64,000 bases of DNA. Source: Chelonobacter sp050613185. Its GTDB lineage: Bacteria > Pseudomonadota > Gammaproteobacteria > Enterobacterales > Pasteurellaceae. The translations under genes were made by a program, and so were the position numbers. The notes under the pieces are model-generated. The model was not told the origin of the DNA and did no database searches. It was given only the letters and a program-made list of their open reading frames with translations. How positions within the stretch are numbered: position 1 is the stretch's first letter; every line of letters begins with the position of its first letter. The DNA lies in assembly GCF_050613185.1 (NCBI RefSeq), contig NZ_CP192511.1, positions 868,001 through 932,000 on the forward strand, given 5' to 3'. This document shows positions 17,340-26,587 of this stretch, piece by piece.

Positions 17340-18224
17340 CTATTTGGTATAAACACCCGGCTCTATCGGCTGCTCTTTGGCAACCTCTTCACCGGCAAGT
17401 ACTTTTACTGCGGTATTTAACGCTTCCCGTCCCATTTTGTCAGGATATTGTTGGATCACACCTACCATAACCGGATCAGAATCAACCGCATCTCTGGCTT
17501 CTTTCATGCCGTCAAACCCAATTACTTTAACCTGATCCTGCAAGCGCGCCGATTTCACTGCAACAGCCGCCGCTAATGCGGCATCATCGCCAAAACCGAA
17601 AATGCCTTGGATATCCGGATTAGCTTGCAACATATTTTGTGCAACGGCTAAGGCTTCCGCACGGGTAATCCCTGTTTGCTGTGCGACAATTTTAATCTCC
17701 GGATAATTTGATAACGCTTGCTTAAAACCATCAACCCGAGCCACCACCGATTGCACGGTCGGGTAATCAATAATCGCAACATTGCCTTTATTATTCAGCA
17801 CTTTTGCCATCAGCTCACCGGCTTTCACCCCACCGGTATAGTTATCAGTGCCAACGTAAGATGTGACTTCGATTCCATCAGCAGGTACATCAACCGTAAT
17901 CACCTTAATCCCCGCACTTTGCGCTTTTTTAATTGCCGGCAATACGCCTTTACTATCGACTGGTGAAATAATGATCGCTTTCGCACCTTTCACAATAAAA
18001 TCTTCAACATCGGCTAATTGCTTGCCCAAATCCTGATTGGCGATTGACACTTCTAAATCAACGCCTTTTTCTTTTGCTTCCGCCTTAATTGCGTCAGCAA
18101 GTTCAATATAAAACGGGTGCTGTTGAGTCAATAATGAAGCACCAACCAAATCTGCCGCCCACGCACTACCACACGTTATTGCAACTGCACCACCTAGAAG
18201 AAATCGTTTGAATAATTTTTTCAT
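17340..18224 (-). CDS. sugar ABC transporter periplasmic binding protein
   Basis: About 294 residues from the ATG at 18224, preceded by TGGAGAT. The frame extends 28 codons further upstream, but the signal peptide MKKLFKRFLLGGAVAITCGSAWA begins here. The mature protein is a type I binding protein of the ribose/fructose type: LLTQQHPFYIELADAIKAEA, KGAKAIIISPVDSKGVLPA, VITVDVPADG and VKVIGFDGMKEA. As the first gene of the five-gene operon ending in a LacI repressor, it sets substrate specificity. The sugar is not identifiable from sequence alone. Confidence 0.9.
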   Translation of the reverse strand: MKKLFKRFLLGGAVAITCGSAWAADLVGASLLTQQHPFYIELADAIKAEAKEKGVDLEVSIANQDLGKQLADVEDFIVKGAKAIIISPVDSKGVLPAIKKAQSAGIKVITVDVPADGIEVTSYVGTDNYTGGVKAGELMAKVLNNKGNVAIIDYPTVQSVVARVDGFKQALSNYPEIKIVAQQTGITRAEALAVAQNMLQANPDIQGIFGFGDDAALAAAVAVKSARLQDQVKVIGFDGMKEARDAVDSDPVMVGVIQQYPDKMGREALNTAVKVLAGEEVAKEQPIEPGVYTK

Positions 18225-18309
18225 AACACATCTCCAATTTTGGAATTGACTGATTAAAATCCTAATGCACTTAAAATGCCTAAGTACAATCTGAGTTATA
18301 GCAACCATC

Positions 18310-18323
18310 TTTACACGTGTAAA
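18310..18323. promoter_or_regulatory. candidate LacI-family operator
   Basis: TTTACACGTGTAAA is a perfect 14-bp palindrome with a central CG, the shape typical of LacI/GalR-family operators. It lies 86 bases upstream of the binding protein gene that heads the operon ending in the LacI-type repressor at 12844-13875. The rest of the 18225-18438 gap holds AT-rich promoter-like sequence and the araB terminator. Confidence 0.6.
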
Positions 18324-18368
18324 TTAAAAAAGTTCAAAAATATGATCCAGGTAGCTTTTTTGCTAAAA

Positions 18369-18400
18369 ATAAACCGCCAATTTTTAAAACCGGCGGCGAT
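18369..18400 (-). terminator. probable terminator of araB
   Basis: On the minus strand CCGCC and GGCGG (18392-18396 and 18374-18378) can pair around an AT-rich loop, followed by TTTATTTTT. The stem is short, so strength is uncertain. It lies 39 bases behind the araB stop. Confidence 0.5.
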
Positions 18401-18438
18401 ATGACAAGTTTTGAATATGATTAAAATAGTATGCAAAA

Positions 18439-20121
18439 TTAATGTGTTTTTTCAAAAAATTTGTTATATAGCGGTTCGGTTGCTTCCGTCCATTCTTTAT
18501 ATTGCTGATATTGCAGACTATAACGTTGACTCCGATTCTCGTTCGGATAATATGTTTTTTCCATTTTACTTGCCATAAACGTTTGCGCCGCTTCTACCGT
18601 CGGATAAACATCTGCAGCAACGGCGGCAAAAATCGCAGCACCTAAGGCACAACATTGATCAGATTTTACAATCTGAATCGGCTTTTCCATCACATCGGCA
18701 CAAGTCTGCATTACCACCGCTGATTTCCGAGCAATACCCCCTAATGCAATAATTTTTTCAACCGGAACTTGTTGAGAAGCCAAACATTCCATAATCATTT
18801 TGGAGCCGAAAGCCGTCGCCACAATCAACGATCCAAATATTGAACTCGCATCAGTGCCTAAGCCAATACCTGAAATAACCCCTTTTAATTTCTGATTAGC
18901 AAAAGGCGTTCTACGTCCATTAAACCAATCCAAAGTCAATGGCAAATGCTCTAGACGCGGGTTTCTATTCCACTCTTCTGCCAGATTCACTAATAATTTT
19001 TGCCTAAATGCGTCAATATCCGGTTGCAAGTGCGGTTGCTGCTGTTGCAAGTGATCTAAAGGCCAGCTTAGCATTCTGGCAAACCAGGCATAAACATCCC
19101 CAAAAGCGGACTGTCCAGCCTCTAAGCCAATGGCATTAGGCACAACGCTACCATCAACTTGACCGCATATTCCCTCAATAGAACGCCTATTTACCGTTTC
19201 ATAATCCGTAATCAGAACATCACAGGTAGAGGTGCCGATCACTTTAACCAAAGTATTTTTTGATGCGCCGGCACCAACGGTTCCCATATGGCAATCCAGC
19301 GCGCCACCTGAAATTACGACCTGCGAAGGTAAATTTAATTTTGCTGCCCATTCGGCAGTTATCGTACCGACGGCAATATCTGCCGTCTGAGTTTCGGTAA
19401 AGAGCGGTGTTTGCAAGTTCTCTGTAATTGATGGGTGTAATGCCTGCAAAAATTCAATTGACGGTAAACCACCCCAATCCGGATGCCATAAACTTTTATG
19501 TCCCGCAGTACAACGACCTCTTTTTAACTGCACAGGCGCGGTTGTACCGGACAGTAACGCAGGTACCCAGTCACATAATTCAACCCAATTCACCGCATGT
19601 TGTCTGACTTCAGTATCAATCGTTTGGATATGGGTTATCTTCGCCCAAAACCATTCGGCGGAATAAATGCCGCCGATATATTTCGTATAATCCGGATATT
19701 TGCCGCTATGGCATAATTCGGTAATATAATCGGCTTCTTTCGTTGCCGTATGATCTTTCCATAAGACAAACATTGCATTCGGATTGTCTTTAAATTGTTC
19801 TTTTAATGCTAAAACATTTCCATGTTCATCAATTGGGGCGGGGGTCGAACCTGTAGCGTCAATTCCGATACCAACAATATTTTGTCTCACATTTTCGTCG
19901 ATGGTTTGTGTAATTTTACAAATCGCCTCCGTCATTGATTCAATATAGTCTAAAGGATGATGACGGAACTGGTTATTTTCCGAATCACAATAAAGCTCTT
20001 TTTTCCAACGCGGATAATTAATCACATAGGTGGCAACTTCTTCCCCGCTTTGGCAATTTACCAATAATGAACGAACGGAATCACTACCAAAATCCAAGCC
20101 GATAACAAATTTTTCTAACAT
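18439..20121 (-). CDS. araB: ribulokinase
   Basis: A 560-residue FGGY kinase closely matching E. coli AraB: VIGLDFGSDSVRSLLVNC at the N-terminus, GIDATGSTPAPIDEHGNVLAL, NAMFVLWKDHTATKEAD, YIGGIYSAEWFWAKI, KVIGTSTCDVLI and SDQCCALGAAIFAAVAADVY. It phosphorylates L-ribulose to L-ribulose 5-phosphate in L-arabinose breakdown. It is the last gene of a transporter operon governed by an AraC homologue. The isomerase (araA) and epimerase (araD) that normally accompany it are not in this window, so the pathway must be completed elsewhere, or the sugar is different (ribulose or a pentitol). Confidence 0.93.
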   Translation of the reverse strand: MLEKFVIGLDFGSDSVRSLLVNCQSGEEVATYVINYPRWKKELYCDSENNQFRHHPLDYIESMTEAICKITQTIDENVRQNIVGIGIDATGSTPAPIDEHGNVLALKEQFKDNPNAMFVLWKDHTATKEADYITELCHSGKYPDYTKYIGGIYSAEWFWAKITHIQTIDTEVRQHAVNWVELCDWVPALLSGTTAPVQLKRGRCTAGHKSLWHPDWGGLPSIEFLQALHPSITENLQTPLFTETQTADIAVGTITAEWAAKLNLPSQVVISGGALDCHMGTVGAGASKNTLVKVIGTSTCDVLITDYETVNRRSIEGICGQVDGSVVPNAIGLEAGQSAFGDVYAWFARMLSWPLDHLQQQQPHLQPDIDAFRQKLLVNLAEEWNRNPRLEHLPLTLDWFNGRRTPFANQKLKGVISGIGLGTDASSIFGSLIVATAFGSKMIMECLASQQVPVEKIIALGGIARKSAVVMQTCADVMEKPIQIVKSDQCCALGAAIFAAVAADVYPTVEAAQTFMASKMEKTYYPNENRSQRYSLQYQQYKEWTEATEPLYNKFFEKTH

Positions 20122-20139
20122 AATGGTAACCCTCTATAA

Positions 20140-21090
20140 TTATTGTTTTCTTGTGAGAAAATTAAATTGATATTTTTGTAAGAAAATAAACACAATTAAT
20201 AATGCACCCCATAATGCCATAGTGATATAACTGCTAACACCAATAATATTTAACCCACTTTCCAATGTCTGTAGCATGATTAACGCAATTAGAATACCAA
20301 CTAATTTTCCTTTGCCGCCATCAGGGTTTACTCCACCTAGCACTGTGGCTAAAATTGCCGTTAATAAATAAGAATCTCCATAAGAGGCTTTAGCGGAATT
20401 CAGTTTAGACATCATTAAAAGTGCGGCTGCCACACAAAGGATAGAGGAAATAACATAGACTAAAACAAGAACCTTTTTAGTATTAATTCCAGAAAAATAC
20501 GTTGCTCGTTCGTTATTACCAATAAAATAAATTGATTTTCCAAGTGTCGTTTTATCAAAAATAATCCACAATCCAATCGATAACAGAATAAAAATAATTA
20601 ATGGAATCGGCACACCTAACCAAGCACCACTGTTTAGTATCAGAAGGCTATCGGAAAAATTCGAAACTGCAGAGCCCTTTGATAATAAAACATTTACACC
20701 ATTTAATAGCGTCATTGTTCCTAACGTGGCGAGGATAGGAGACACCCTGACAACCGCAATTAATAAACCGTTCACCAATCCAATAATAATCGCAGTAACC
20801 AATCCCAATAATATTGCGATTAAAATTGAAGACGGATTATTTACCAAATAAAATGCCATAACCAGTGAACATGAATTCATAGTGGCAATAATCGATAAAT
20901 TAATACCACCCGTTAGCATCGTAATCGCCATTGCCAGTGTTAGCACACCCAAAATCGGCATTTGCGAAGCTATCGATTGGAAATTATTTAACGACCAAAA
21001 AATATCCGGAATCAAAAAGCTAAACATTAACGTGATACCGATCAATAATATCATCAGGTATTTAAAGGAATTGTCATTAAGCTTTTTCAT
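20140..21090 (-). CDS. sugar ABC transporter permease, second subunit
   Basis: A 316-residue BPD_transp_2 permease, strongly hydrophobic, with TGGINLSIIATMNSCSLVMA near 61 and GGVNPDGGKGKLVGILIAL near 253. It is clearly diverged from the other permease encoded 5 bases upstream, so the channel is probably a heterodimer as in LsrC/LsrD or RhaP/RhaQ. It lies 18 bases before araB. The coding region is AT-rich and has no uptake core. Confidence 0.88.
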   Translation of the reverse strand: MKKLNDNSFKYLMILLIGITLMFSFLIPDIFWSLNNFQSIASQMPILGVLTLAMAITMLTGGINLSIIATMNSCSLVMAFYLVNNPSSILIAILLGLVTAIIIGLVNGLLIAVVRVSPILATLGTMTLLNGVNVLLSKGSAVSNFSDSLLILNSGAWLGVPIPLIIFILLSIGLWIIFDKTTLGKSIYFIGNNERATYFSGINTKKVLVLVYVISSILCVAAALLMMSKLNSAKASYGDSYLLTAILATVLGGVNPDGGKGKLVGILIALIMLQTLESGLNIIGVSSYITMALWGALLIVFIFLQKYQFNFLTRKQ

Positions 21091-21095
21091 AACGA

Positions 21096-22064
21096 TTATA
21101 CTCCCATCTTATTTCGCTGACTCCATGCAGTCATGCTCACACTGAAGACGATAATGAGACCCGTAACGACAGTTTGCCAGTACGAAGAAATCCCTAAAAG
21201 ATTCAATCCATTTTGAATGATTGCAAGTAACACCACCCCCATTATCGTGCCCGACAATGTTCCTTTTCCGCCAATCAAGCTAGTGCCGCCGAGTACCACT
21301 GCCGCTAACACCGTCAGCTCATAGCCCAATAATGAATCAGGCGCAACGGTTTGCACGGTATAAGATTGGACAATTCCGGCGATTCCTGCGGTAAATCCCA
21401 TATAACCGTAAACAAAAAGATGAAGTTTTAATAAGCTAAAACCAACTCTTGATGCCGCTTCGGCATTACCACCCAATGCATAAATTTTTCGACCAATACT
21501 AGTTTTATTCATGATAAAGCCTGTCAGAAAAATGACAGCAAGTAATAACATGAACTGAAAAGACAAACCATATTCAAATCCATCTGATGTTGATGATTTG
21601 AATAAAACAACTTCCTCTTGAAACCAAGCCGGATAATCATACAACCAAGTTCCCTTGGTAATATATAATAAGAGACCATAGAATATATTTAAGGTTGATA
21701 TGGTAATAATGATAGAAGGAACATTGAGTTTATTCACGATGAAAGCATTAATTAACCCTAGCGTAATCCCCGATAGAATAGAAATCAGAAAAACCACCAA
21801 ATAATTCCCATCATACTGCATGATAAATGACACCATAATATATTGTGAGATTATTGTTATTGCCGGAAAAGAAATATCTATCCCACCGGAAATAAGCACA
21901 ATAAACAAACCACAAGCTAAAATAGCTAACATTGCATAGCTATTAATCACGTCATAAAAGTTTTCTATTGTCAGAAAATCATCTGTTTTAAGCGTTAAAT
22001 AAATAGAAATAACCAATATGGTTATCATTAAAAAGAAATTTTGCGAAATAGATTTATTTTTCAT
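21096..22064 (-). CDS. sugar ABC transporter permease, first subunit
   Basis: About 322 residues of a BPD_transp_2 permease. Blocks LISGGIDISFPAITIISQYI near 55 and GGTSLIGGKGTLSGTIMG near 265 are conserved. The frame opens 9 codons earlier, but TGGAGG lies at good spacing before the ATG at 22064, which overlaps the end of the ATPase gene by 11 bases. It is AT-rich, like its neighbours, and lacks Hin uptake sequences. Confidence 0.88.
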   Translation of the reverse strand: MKNKSISQNFFLMITILVISIYLTLKTDDFLTIENFYDVINSYAMLAILACGLFIVLISGGIDISFPAITIISQYIMVSFIMQYDGNYLVVFLISILSGITLGLINAFIVNKLNVPSIIITISTLNIFYGLLLYITKGTWLYDYPAWFQEEVVLFKSSTSDGFEYGLSFQFMLLLAVIFLTGFIMNKTSIGRKIYALGGNAEAASRVGFSLLKLHLFVYGYMGFTAGIAGIVQSYTVQTVAPDSLLGYELTVLAAVVLGGTSLIGGKGTLSGTIMGVVLLAIIQNGLNLLGISSYWQTVVTGLIIVFSVSMTAWSQRNKMGV

Positions 22065-23532
22065 TGATCGCCTCCAAAATTTCACTTTCACTTGTTTCGC
22101 TCGCTAAAAATTCATGACTTATTCTTCCTGATTTCATAACAAAAATTCGATGGCTGTTATAGTAAGCTTCTTCAACTTCATCTGTGATAACAATTACAGA
22201 AATACCTTGAATAGAAAGCGATTTAACAATATTAAAAATTCCTTCCTTATTAGCAATATCAACGCCAATAGTCGGCTCATCTAAAATTAACAAATCAGGT
22301 TTAATAGCTAGCCATTTAGCAATAGAAACCCGCTGTGCATTACCACCCGACAAAGTATTCACTGGCAATTCAGAATCCGGAGACTTAATTTTTAGCTGGT
22401 TAATTAAATAATTACTATATGATGTAACACGATCCTCATCAATCAAACCGATTTTTGAAGTGATTTTATTAAAAATAGTTGAGATAATATTATCCTTAAT
22501 CGATGAATTCATCACTAACCCGGTTGCCATTCTATCTTCTGATACATATCCAATACCTGAAGCAATTGCATCACGATTAGTTTTAAATTCGATTTTTTTA
22601 TTATCTAAAATAATTTCTCCGCTATCTGGCGATGTCACCCCAAATAAACTTAAACAGAGCTCAGTCCTGCCAGAACCCAACAAACCGATAATGGAAACAA
22701 CTTCTCCTTTATGTACTGAGAATGAAATATCTTGGTATTGATTCGTTTTAGATAAATTATTAACCGTTAAAAGAGGCTCTGATCCTGTTATTGGTAATAA
22801 TTTCTCATAATTAAACTCAATACCTGTCATTAAATAAGCTAATTTTTTCTCATTCATTTCCGCTATCGGATAATTCCCGACCAGGTTTCCATCTTTTAGT
22901 ACCATTACCCGATCGGATACCGAAATGACTTCATTTAACTTGTGGCTTACAAAAATGATACTGATACCGGCATTTTTAAGCTGCTGTACAATGCGTAATA
23001 ACGATTGTACCTCTTGCACCGTCAAAGAGGCTGTCGGCTCATCCATAATAATCAAACGTGCTTCCTGTGCCAGTGCTCGGCAAATCGCAACCAATTGCTG
23101 TTGAGCAACAGACAATGTTTCGACAATGGCATTAAGGTCTAACTCAGCATGAATATTTTTTAAGGTCTTTGTCGCTACTGAATTAATATTTTTCTTGCTC
23201 GATAAAAAATGATCATGATATAAATTGATTGCAATATTTTCAGCTACCGTTAAATTAGGAAATAAAGAAAGATCCTGATAAATAACCTGAATGCCTTTTT
23301 TAATAGATTCTTTTGGTGTTAATTGGCTATATTCATCAACATCTATTTTTATTTTGGCATTTTTGTCTGGTTGATAGACCCCAGACAAAATTTTGATTAG
23401 TGTTGATTTACCACAACCATTTTGCCCGGCCAAACACAACACTTCACCTTTATCTAAGGTCAATGAGACACTATTTAATGCTTTCACACCATAAAAGGTT
23501 TTAGAAATATTTTCCATGGTAATAAAAGTCAT
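22054..23532 (-). CDS. sugar ABC transporter ATPase, two ABC domains
   Basis: About 492 residues with two ABC domains. Domain one: GQNGCGKSTLIKILSGVY near 38, TLSVAQQQLVAICRAL, LIIMDEPTASLT. Domain two: LLGSGRTELCLSLFG (degenerate P-loop), LSGGNAQRVSIAKWL and LLILDEPTIGVDI. The ATG at 23532, behind AAAGGTGG, is preferred to an in-frame GTG three codons earlier. It drives the two-permease importer of the arabinose-type module and overlaps the first permease gene by 11 bases. Confidence 0.92.
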   Translation of the reverse strand: MTFITMENISKTFYGVKALNSVSLTLDKGEVLCLAGQNGCGKSTLIKILSGVYQPDKNAKIKIDVDEYSQLTPKESIKKGIQVIYQDLSLFPNLTVAENIAINLYHDHFLSSKKNINSVATKTLKNIHAELDLNAIVETLSVAQQQLVAICRALAQEARLIIMDEPTASLTVQEVQSLLRIVQQLKNAGISIIFVSHKLNEVISVSDRVMVLKDGNLVGNYPIAEMNEKKLAYLMTGIEFNYEKLLPITGSEPLLTVNNLSKTNQYQDISFSVHKGEVVSIIGLLGSGRTELCLSLFGVTSPDSGEIILDNKKIEFKTNRDAIASGIGYVSEDRMATGLVMNSSIKDNIISTIFNKITSKIGLIDEDRVTSYSNYLINQLKIKSPDSELPVNTLSGGNAQRVSIAKWLAIKPDLLILDEPTIGVDIANKEGIFNIVKSLSIQGISVIVITDEVEEAYYNSHRIFVMKSGRISHEFLASETSESEILEAINEK

Positions 23533-23615
23533 AATAACCACCTTTAAAATGAAGATTCCTTATCAAAATATTATGGATTCCCATACCAAAGAGAATCCAT
23601 AATTTTACACTTCAA

Positions 23616-24599
23616 TTAATACAGACTATCGATGTTTTCTTTCGTTACTTTTAATACTTTATGGAATTGAATCAGACGGTTATCTTTATCCACAACGGCT
23701 TTACCTACGTTAGGAATTTCAAAACCATCAATAATTTCATCACCTTTTAATAGCTTGGCAGCTACCGCAGCGAGAGCATAACCTCCTGAAGCAGGATCAT
23801 AGGTAATTCCCATGGTGATGTTGCCACTCTTAATCAGAGAAGCGGCTTGGGAAGGAATCATCATACCGAAAACGAAGAACTTATCTTTCATCCGTTTCTC
23901 TCTCACCGCTAACCCGGCGCCAATCGGACCTTGTGAACCAAAAGAAACGACCGTTTTCAAATCCGGATGCGCTTTCATCAAATCCAATGTGGTACGACGA
24001 GCATCGTCAATATTTTCAGCAACCGGCATACGAGTTGTCACTTCGAACATCTCCGGATAATGTTCTTTCTGATATTTGACGAACAGATCCGCCCAAAGAT
24101 TATGCTGCGGCACAGTCAAACCGCCGACGTAAATCACATAACCGCCTTTTCCATCCATAACTTTAGCCACTTCTTCTACGTAATCAGCGGCAAATTGGGC
24201 ATTATCAATGATTTCGATATCCCAATCCGCACTGGGTTGTCCGACAGATTCATGTGTCAGCACGACAATGCCTTGCTGTTTTGCTTTTTTAAGCACCGGC
24301 TCTAAAACATTTGCATCATTTGGCACAATCGAAATCGAATCGACTTTTTTGGCGATCAAATCTTCGATTAATTTGACTTGCTGTGGCGCATCCGTACTGG
24401 AAGGTCCAATTTGATAAGCATTTACAGCAAAATCTTTTCCAGCTTGTTCAACCCCTTCCGCCATACGGTTAAACCATGGCATACCTGCTATTTTAGAAAT
24501 ATTAACTATCTCGACATCTTTTGCCATGACATTCGGCACAAGAACCGTCATACCTAATAGCCCCGTCAATAATAGATTTTTAATCGTCAGCTTTTTCAT
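23616..24599 (-). CDS. sugar ABC transporter periplasmic binding protein (LsrB/RhaS-like)
   Basis: A 327-residue binding protein with a signal peptide ending NVMA at about residue 26. The block SKIAGMPWFNRMAEGVEQAG is typical of the LsrB/rhamnose-binding branch, different from the AraF branch that carries L-arabinose in E. coli. TVVSFGSQGPIGAGLAV and the tail DSLY complete the family pattern. With araC upstream and araB downstream it most likely binds L-arabinose, but rhamnose-type or AI-2-type ligands share the fold, so the ligand is inferred only. Confidence 0.88.
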   Translation of the reverse strand: MKKLTIKNLLLTGLLGMTVLVPNVMAKDVEIVNISKIAGMPWFNRMAEGVEQAGKDFAVNAYQIGPSSTDAPQQVKLIEDLIAKKVDSISIVPNDANVLEPVLKKAKQQGIVVLTHESVGQPSADWDIEIIDNAQFAADYVEEVAKVMDGKGGYVIYVGGLTVPQHNLWADLFVKYQKEHYPEMFEVTTRMPVAENIDDARRTTLDLMKAHPDLKTVVSFGSQGPIGAGLAVREKRMKDKFFVFGMMIPSQAASLIKSGNITMGITYDPASGGYALAAVAAKLLKGDEIIDGFEIPNVGKAVVDKDNRLIQFHKVLKVTKENIDSLY

Positions 24600-24823
24600 T
24601 ATTCACCTCATATATTATGAACATGGTTATTTTTGCTATTGGCATATTACATCCCTATCAATATGCATGACTAAAAAACAATACAACCCCATGATTTTAA
24701 ATAAATAAAATCATAACAACTCATGGTGATTTTTTAGTCTGTCGGAATAATAGCCGAAAGCTATCCTAAGTTATATGTAAAATTCGGCTATTTATATAGA
24801 CTATTTGGCAGAAGAAATTTTTT

Positions 24824-24839
24824 TGTGATGACGGTCACT
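24824..24839 (-). promoter_or_regulatory. candidate CRP site of the arabinose-type operon
   Basis: TGTGA-TGACGG-TCACT matches TGTGA-N6-TCACA at nine of ten core positions. It stands 225 bases upstream of the binding protein gene and just behind the araC stop. The rest of 24600-24848 is AT-rich and should contain the promoter and any AraC half-sites, which I could not single out. Confidence 0.6.
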
Positions 24840-24848
24840 TGTTTAAAT

Positions 24849-25730
24849 TTATCTAGAGTGACGAAAGACGGACGGGCTGACTCCGCAATATTTTTTGAAT
24901 ACTTTTGAAAAATACAGCTGATCATCAAATCCAACTTGTTTGGCAATACTCATAATGGAAATATCCGAGGTATACAATAACTTCTTGGCATTTTCCATAC
25001 GTTGGTTATCCCGCCATTGGGTAAGACTCATGCCCAATTGTTCCGAAAAAAGGTGAGTTAATCTGGAGGTTGACAGATTTACCCGTCTGGCAAAGTAATC
25101 GATTTTATGGTTTTGCTGAAGATCATTTAAAATCAAGTTGCATACCGTATCAATCCTCAAATCTAGCGCATTATGCGGTTTATGCTCTACATTCTCAGGA
25201 TCTAATCTGGCGCATTTTATCAGTAATAATTCGAGAAAGCACATCGTGGTATCTTTGGCAAAAACTTCATTTTCCTTTGAAAGTTTTTCGATTTTCATAA
25301 ATAAATCTAAGATAGTTTGATACTCTTCTTTGTTTTGAATGCTCAAACGTCCGATACCATTTTCTGTTGAGGACCAACGTAACCAATCTATCCAGAATGC
25401 TCTTGGTCTGAAATAAATCCATTGGTGGTACCACGAATAATAGGCAGGTTCCCGGCAATAATGGTGAATAGCTTGTGGCGAGAACAGTAACAAATCCCCT
25501 TTATCGGCCAAAAATGTTTTTTCACCGTCAAAAACCGCCCCTCGCCCTCTGGTCGTTAAGTTAATAATATAGCCTTTCATCCCCTGCGGACGATTGATAA
25601 TATCATCAAGGTAATTATCTTTTTCAATGAGTGTACGACCCGCCACCAAATCCATATCAAACGGATAATCAGACAATAGCGGCACATCTTGTTTTTGTCG
25701 ATTTATGTCCAAAATCAGATACTCACTCAT
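24849..25730 (-). CDS. araC: AraC-type arabinose operon regulator
   Basis: About 293 residues from the Met at 25730. The N-terminal cupin follows E. coli AraC: DMDLVAGRTLIEKDNYLDD, RPQGMKGYIINLTTRGRG, GDLLLFSPQAIHHYCREP and YSWYHQWIYFRPRAFWIDWL. The C-terminal double helix-turn-helix includes LSTSRLTHLFSEQLGMSLTQW and VGFDDQLYFSKVFKKY. The frame stays open 44 codons upstream, but that stretch shows no AraC similarity and starts close to rpe, so I use the inner ATG although no clear ribosome site precedes it. It should sense L-arabinose and control the operon downstream. Confidence 0.9.
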   Translation of the reverse strand: MSEYLILDINRQKQDVPLLSDYPFDMDLVAGRTLIEKDNYLDDIINRPQGMKGYIINLTTRGRGAVFDGEKTFLADKGDLLLFSPQAIHHYCREPAYYSWYHQWIYFRPRAFWIDWLRWSSTENGIGRLSIQNKEEYQTILDLFMKIEKLSKENEVFAKDTTMCFLELLLIKCARLDPENVEHKPHNALDLRIDTVCNLILNDLQQNHKIDYFARRVNLSTSRLTHLFSEQLGMSLTQWRDNQRMENAKKLLYTSDISIMSIAKQVGFDDQLYFSKVFKKYCGVSPSVFRHSR

Positions 25731-25892
25731 TACAAAATCAATGCGGATAAAAATACCGTTATCTCTGGCATAATTCAATCCGTTTATCCAAGATAATCCC
25801 TTAACTCTCCTCCGATTAAGTAGTAAACTACCCCTCTTTACCGCACTTTCATGACTTTTCAAACGATATTTTCAGACGACAAAAGGTGATTT

Positions 25893-26576
25893 ATGCAACC
25901 CTATTTAATTGCTCCTTCGATTCTCTCTGCGGACTTGGCGCGTTTAGGCGATGATGTCAAAAACGTGCTGGAAGCCGGTGCTGACGTGATTCATTTTGAT
26001 GTGATGGACAACCATTATGTGCCGAATCTGACCTTTGGGCCGGCGGTGTGTAAGGCGTTGCGTGATTATGGGATTACCGCGCCGATTGATGTGCATTTGA
26101 TGGTGAAGCCGGTCGATCGGATTATTCCGGATTTCGCGGCGGCAGGGGCGGATTACATCACCTTTCACCCCGAAGCCAGCGAACATATCGACCGCACTTT
26201 GCAGTTGATCCGCAGTTGCGGTTGTAAGGCGGGGTTGGTATTCAATCCGGCAACGCCGTTGTCTTATTTGGATTATGTGATGGACAAAGTCGATGTAATT
26301 TTGCTGATGTCGGTCAATCCGGGCTTTGGCGGTCAATCCTTTATTCCGGCGACCTTGGATAAATTGCGCCAAGTGCGGTCGCGGATTAAAGCAAGCGGTT
26401 TTGACATTCGCTTGGAAGTGGACGGCGGGGTGAAAGTGAACAATATCGCGGAAATCGCCGCTGCCGGCGCGGATATGTTTGTCGCCGGTTCGGCGATTTT
26501 CGATCAACCGGATTATGTGCAGGTCATCACGCAAATGCGCCAACAGCTTGCCGGTTTGAAAAATGATGTGATTTAA
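25893..26576 (+). CDS. rpe: ribulose-phosphate 3-epimerase
   Basis: A 227-residue TIM-barrel enzyme that interconverts ribulose 5-phosphate and xylulose 5-phosphate. Landmarks are APSILSADLARLGDD, IHFDVMDNHYVPNLTFGP, DVHLMVKPVD, MSVNPGFGGQSF and LEVDGGVKVNN. The metal-binding His/Asp residues lie in HFDVMD and HLM, and the second acidic base in EVDGG. An AAAGGTG site precedes the ATG. It heads rpe-gph-trpS, the enterobacterial gene order, with 11 bases to gph, and is divergent from araC. Confidence 0.96.
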   Translation: MQPYLIAPSILSADLARLGDDVKNVLEAGADVIHFDVMDNHYVPNLTFGPAVCKALRDYGITAPIDVHLMVKPVDRIIPDFAAAGADYITFHPEASEHIDRTLQLIRSCGCKAGLVFNPATPLSYLDYVMDKVDVILLMSVNPGFGGQSFIPATLDKLRQVRSRIKASGFDIRLEVDGGVKVNNIAEIAAAGADMFVAGSAIFDQPDYVQVITQMRQQLAGLKNDVI

Positions 26577-26587
26577 GGAAGAGAAAC

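Noticed and set aside
25731..25862. 44-codon N-terminal extension of araC
   Set aside because: No AraC similarity in this part and the canonical cupin domain begins just after Met at 25730; kept as upstream DNA.
25944..26543. A 199-codon minus-strand frame opposite rpe
   Set aside because: It is fully inside a strongly conserved gene and has antisense-like composition.
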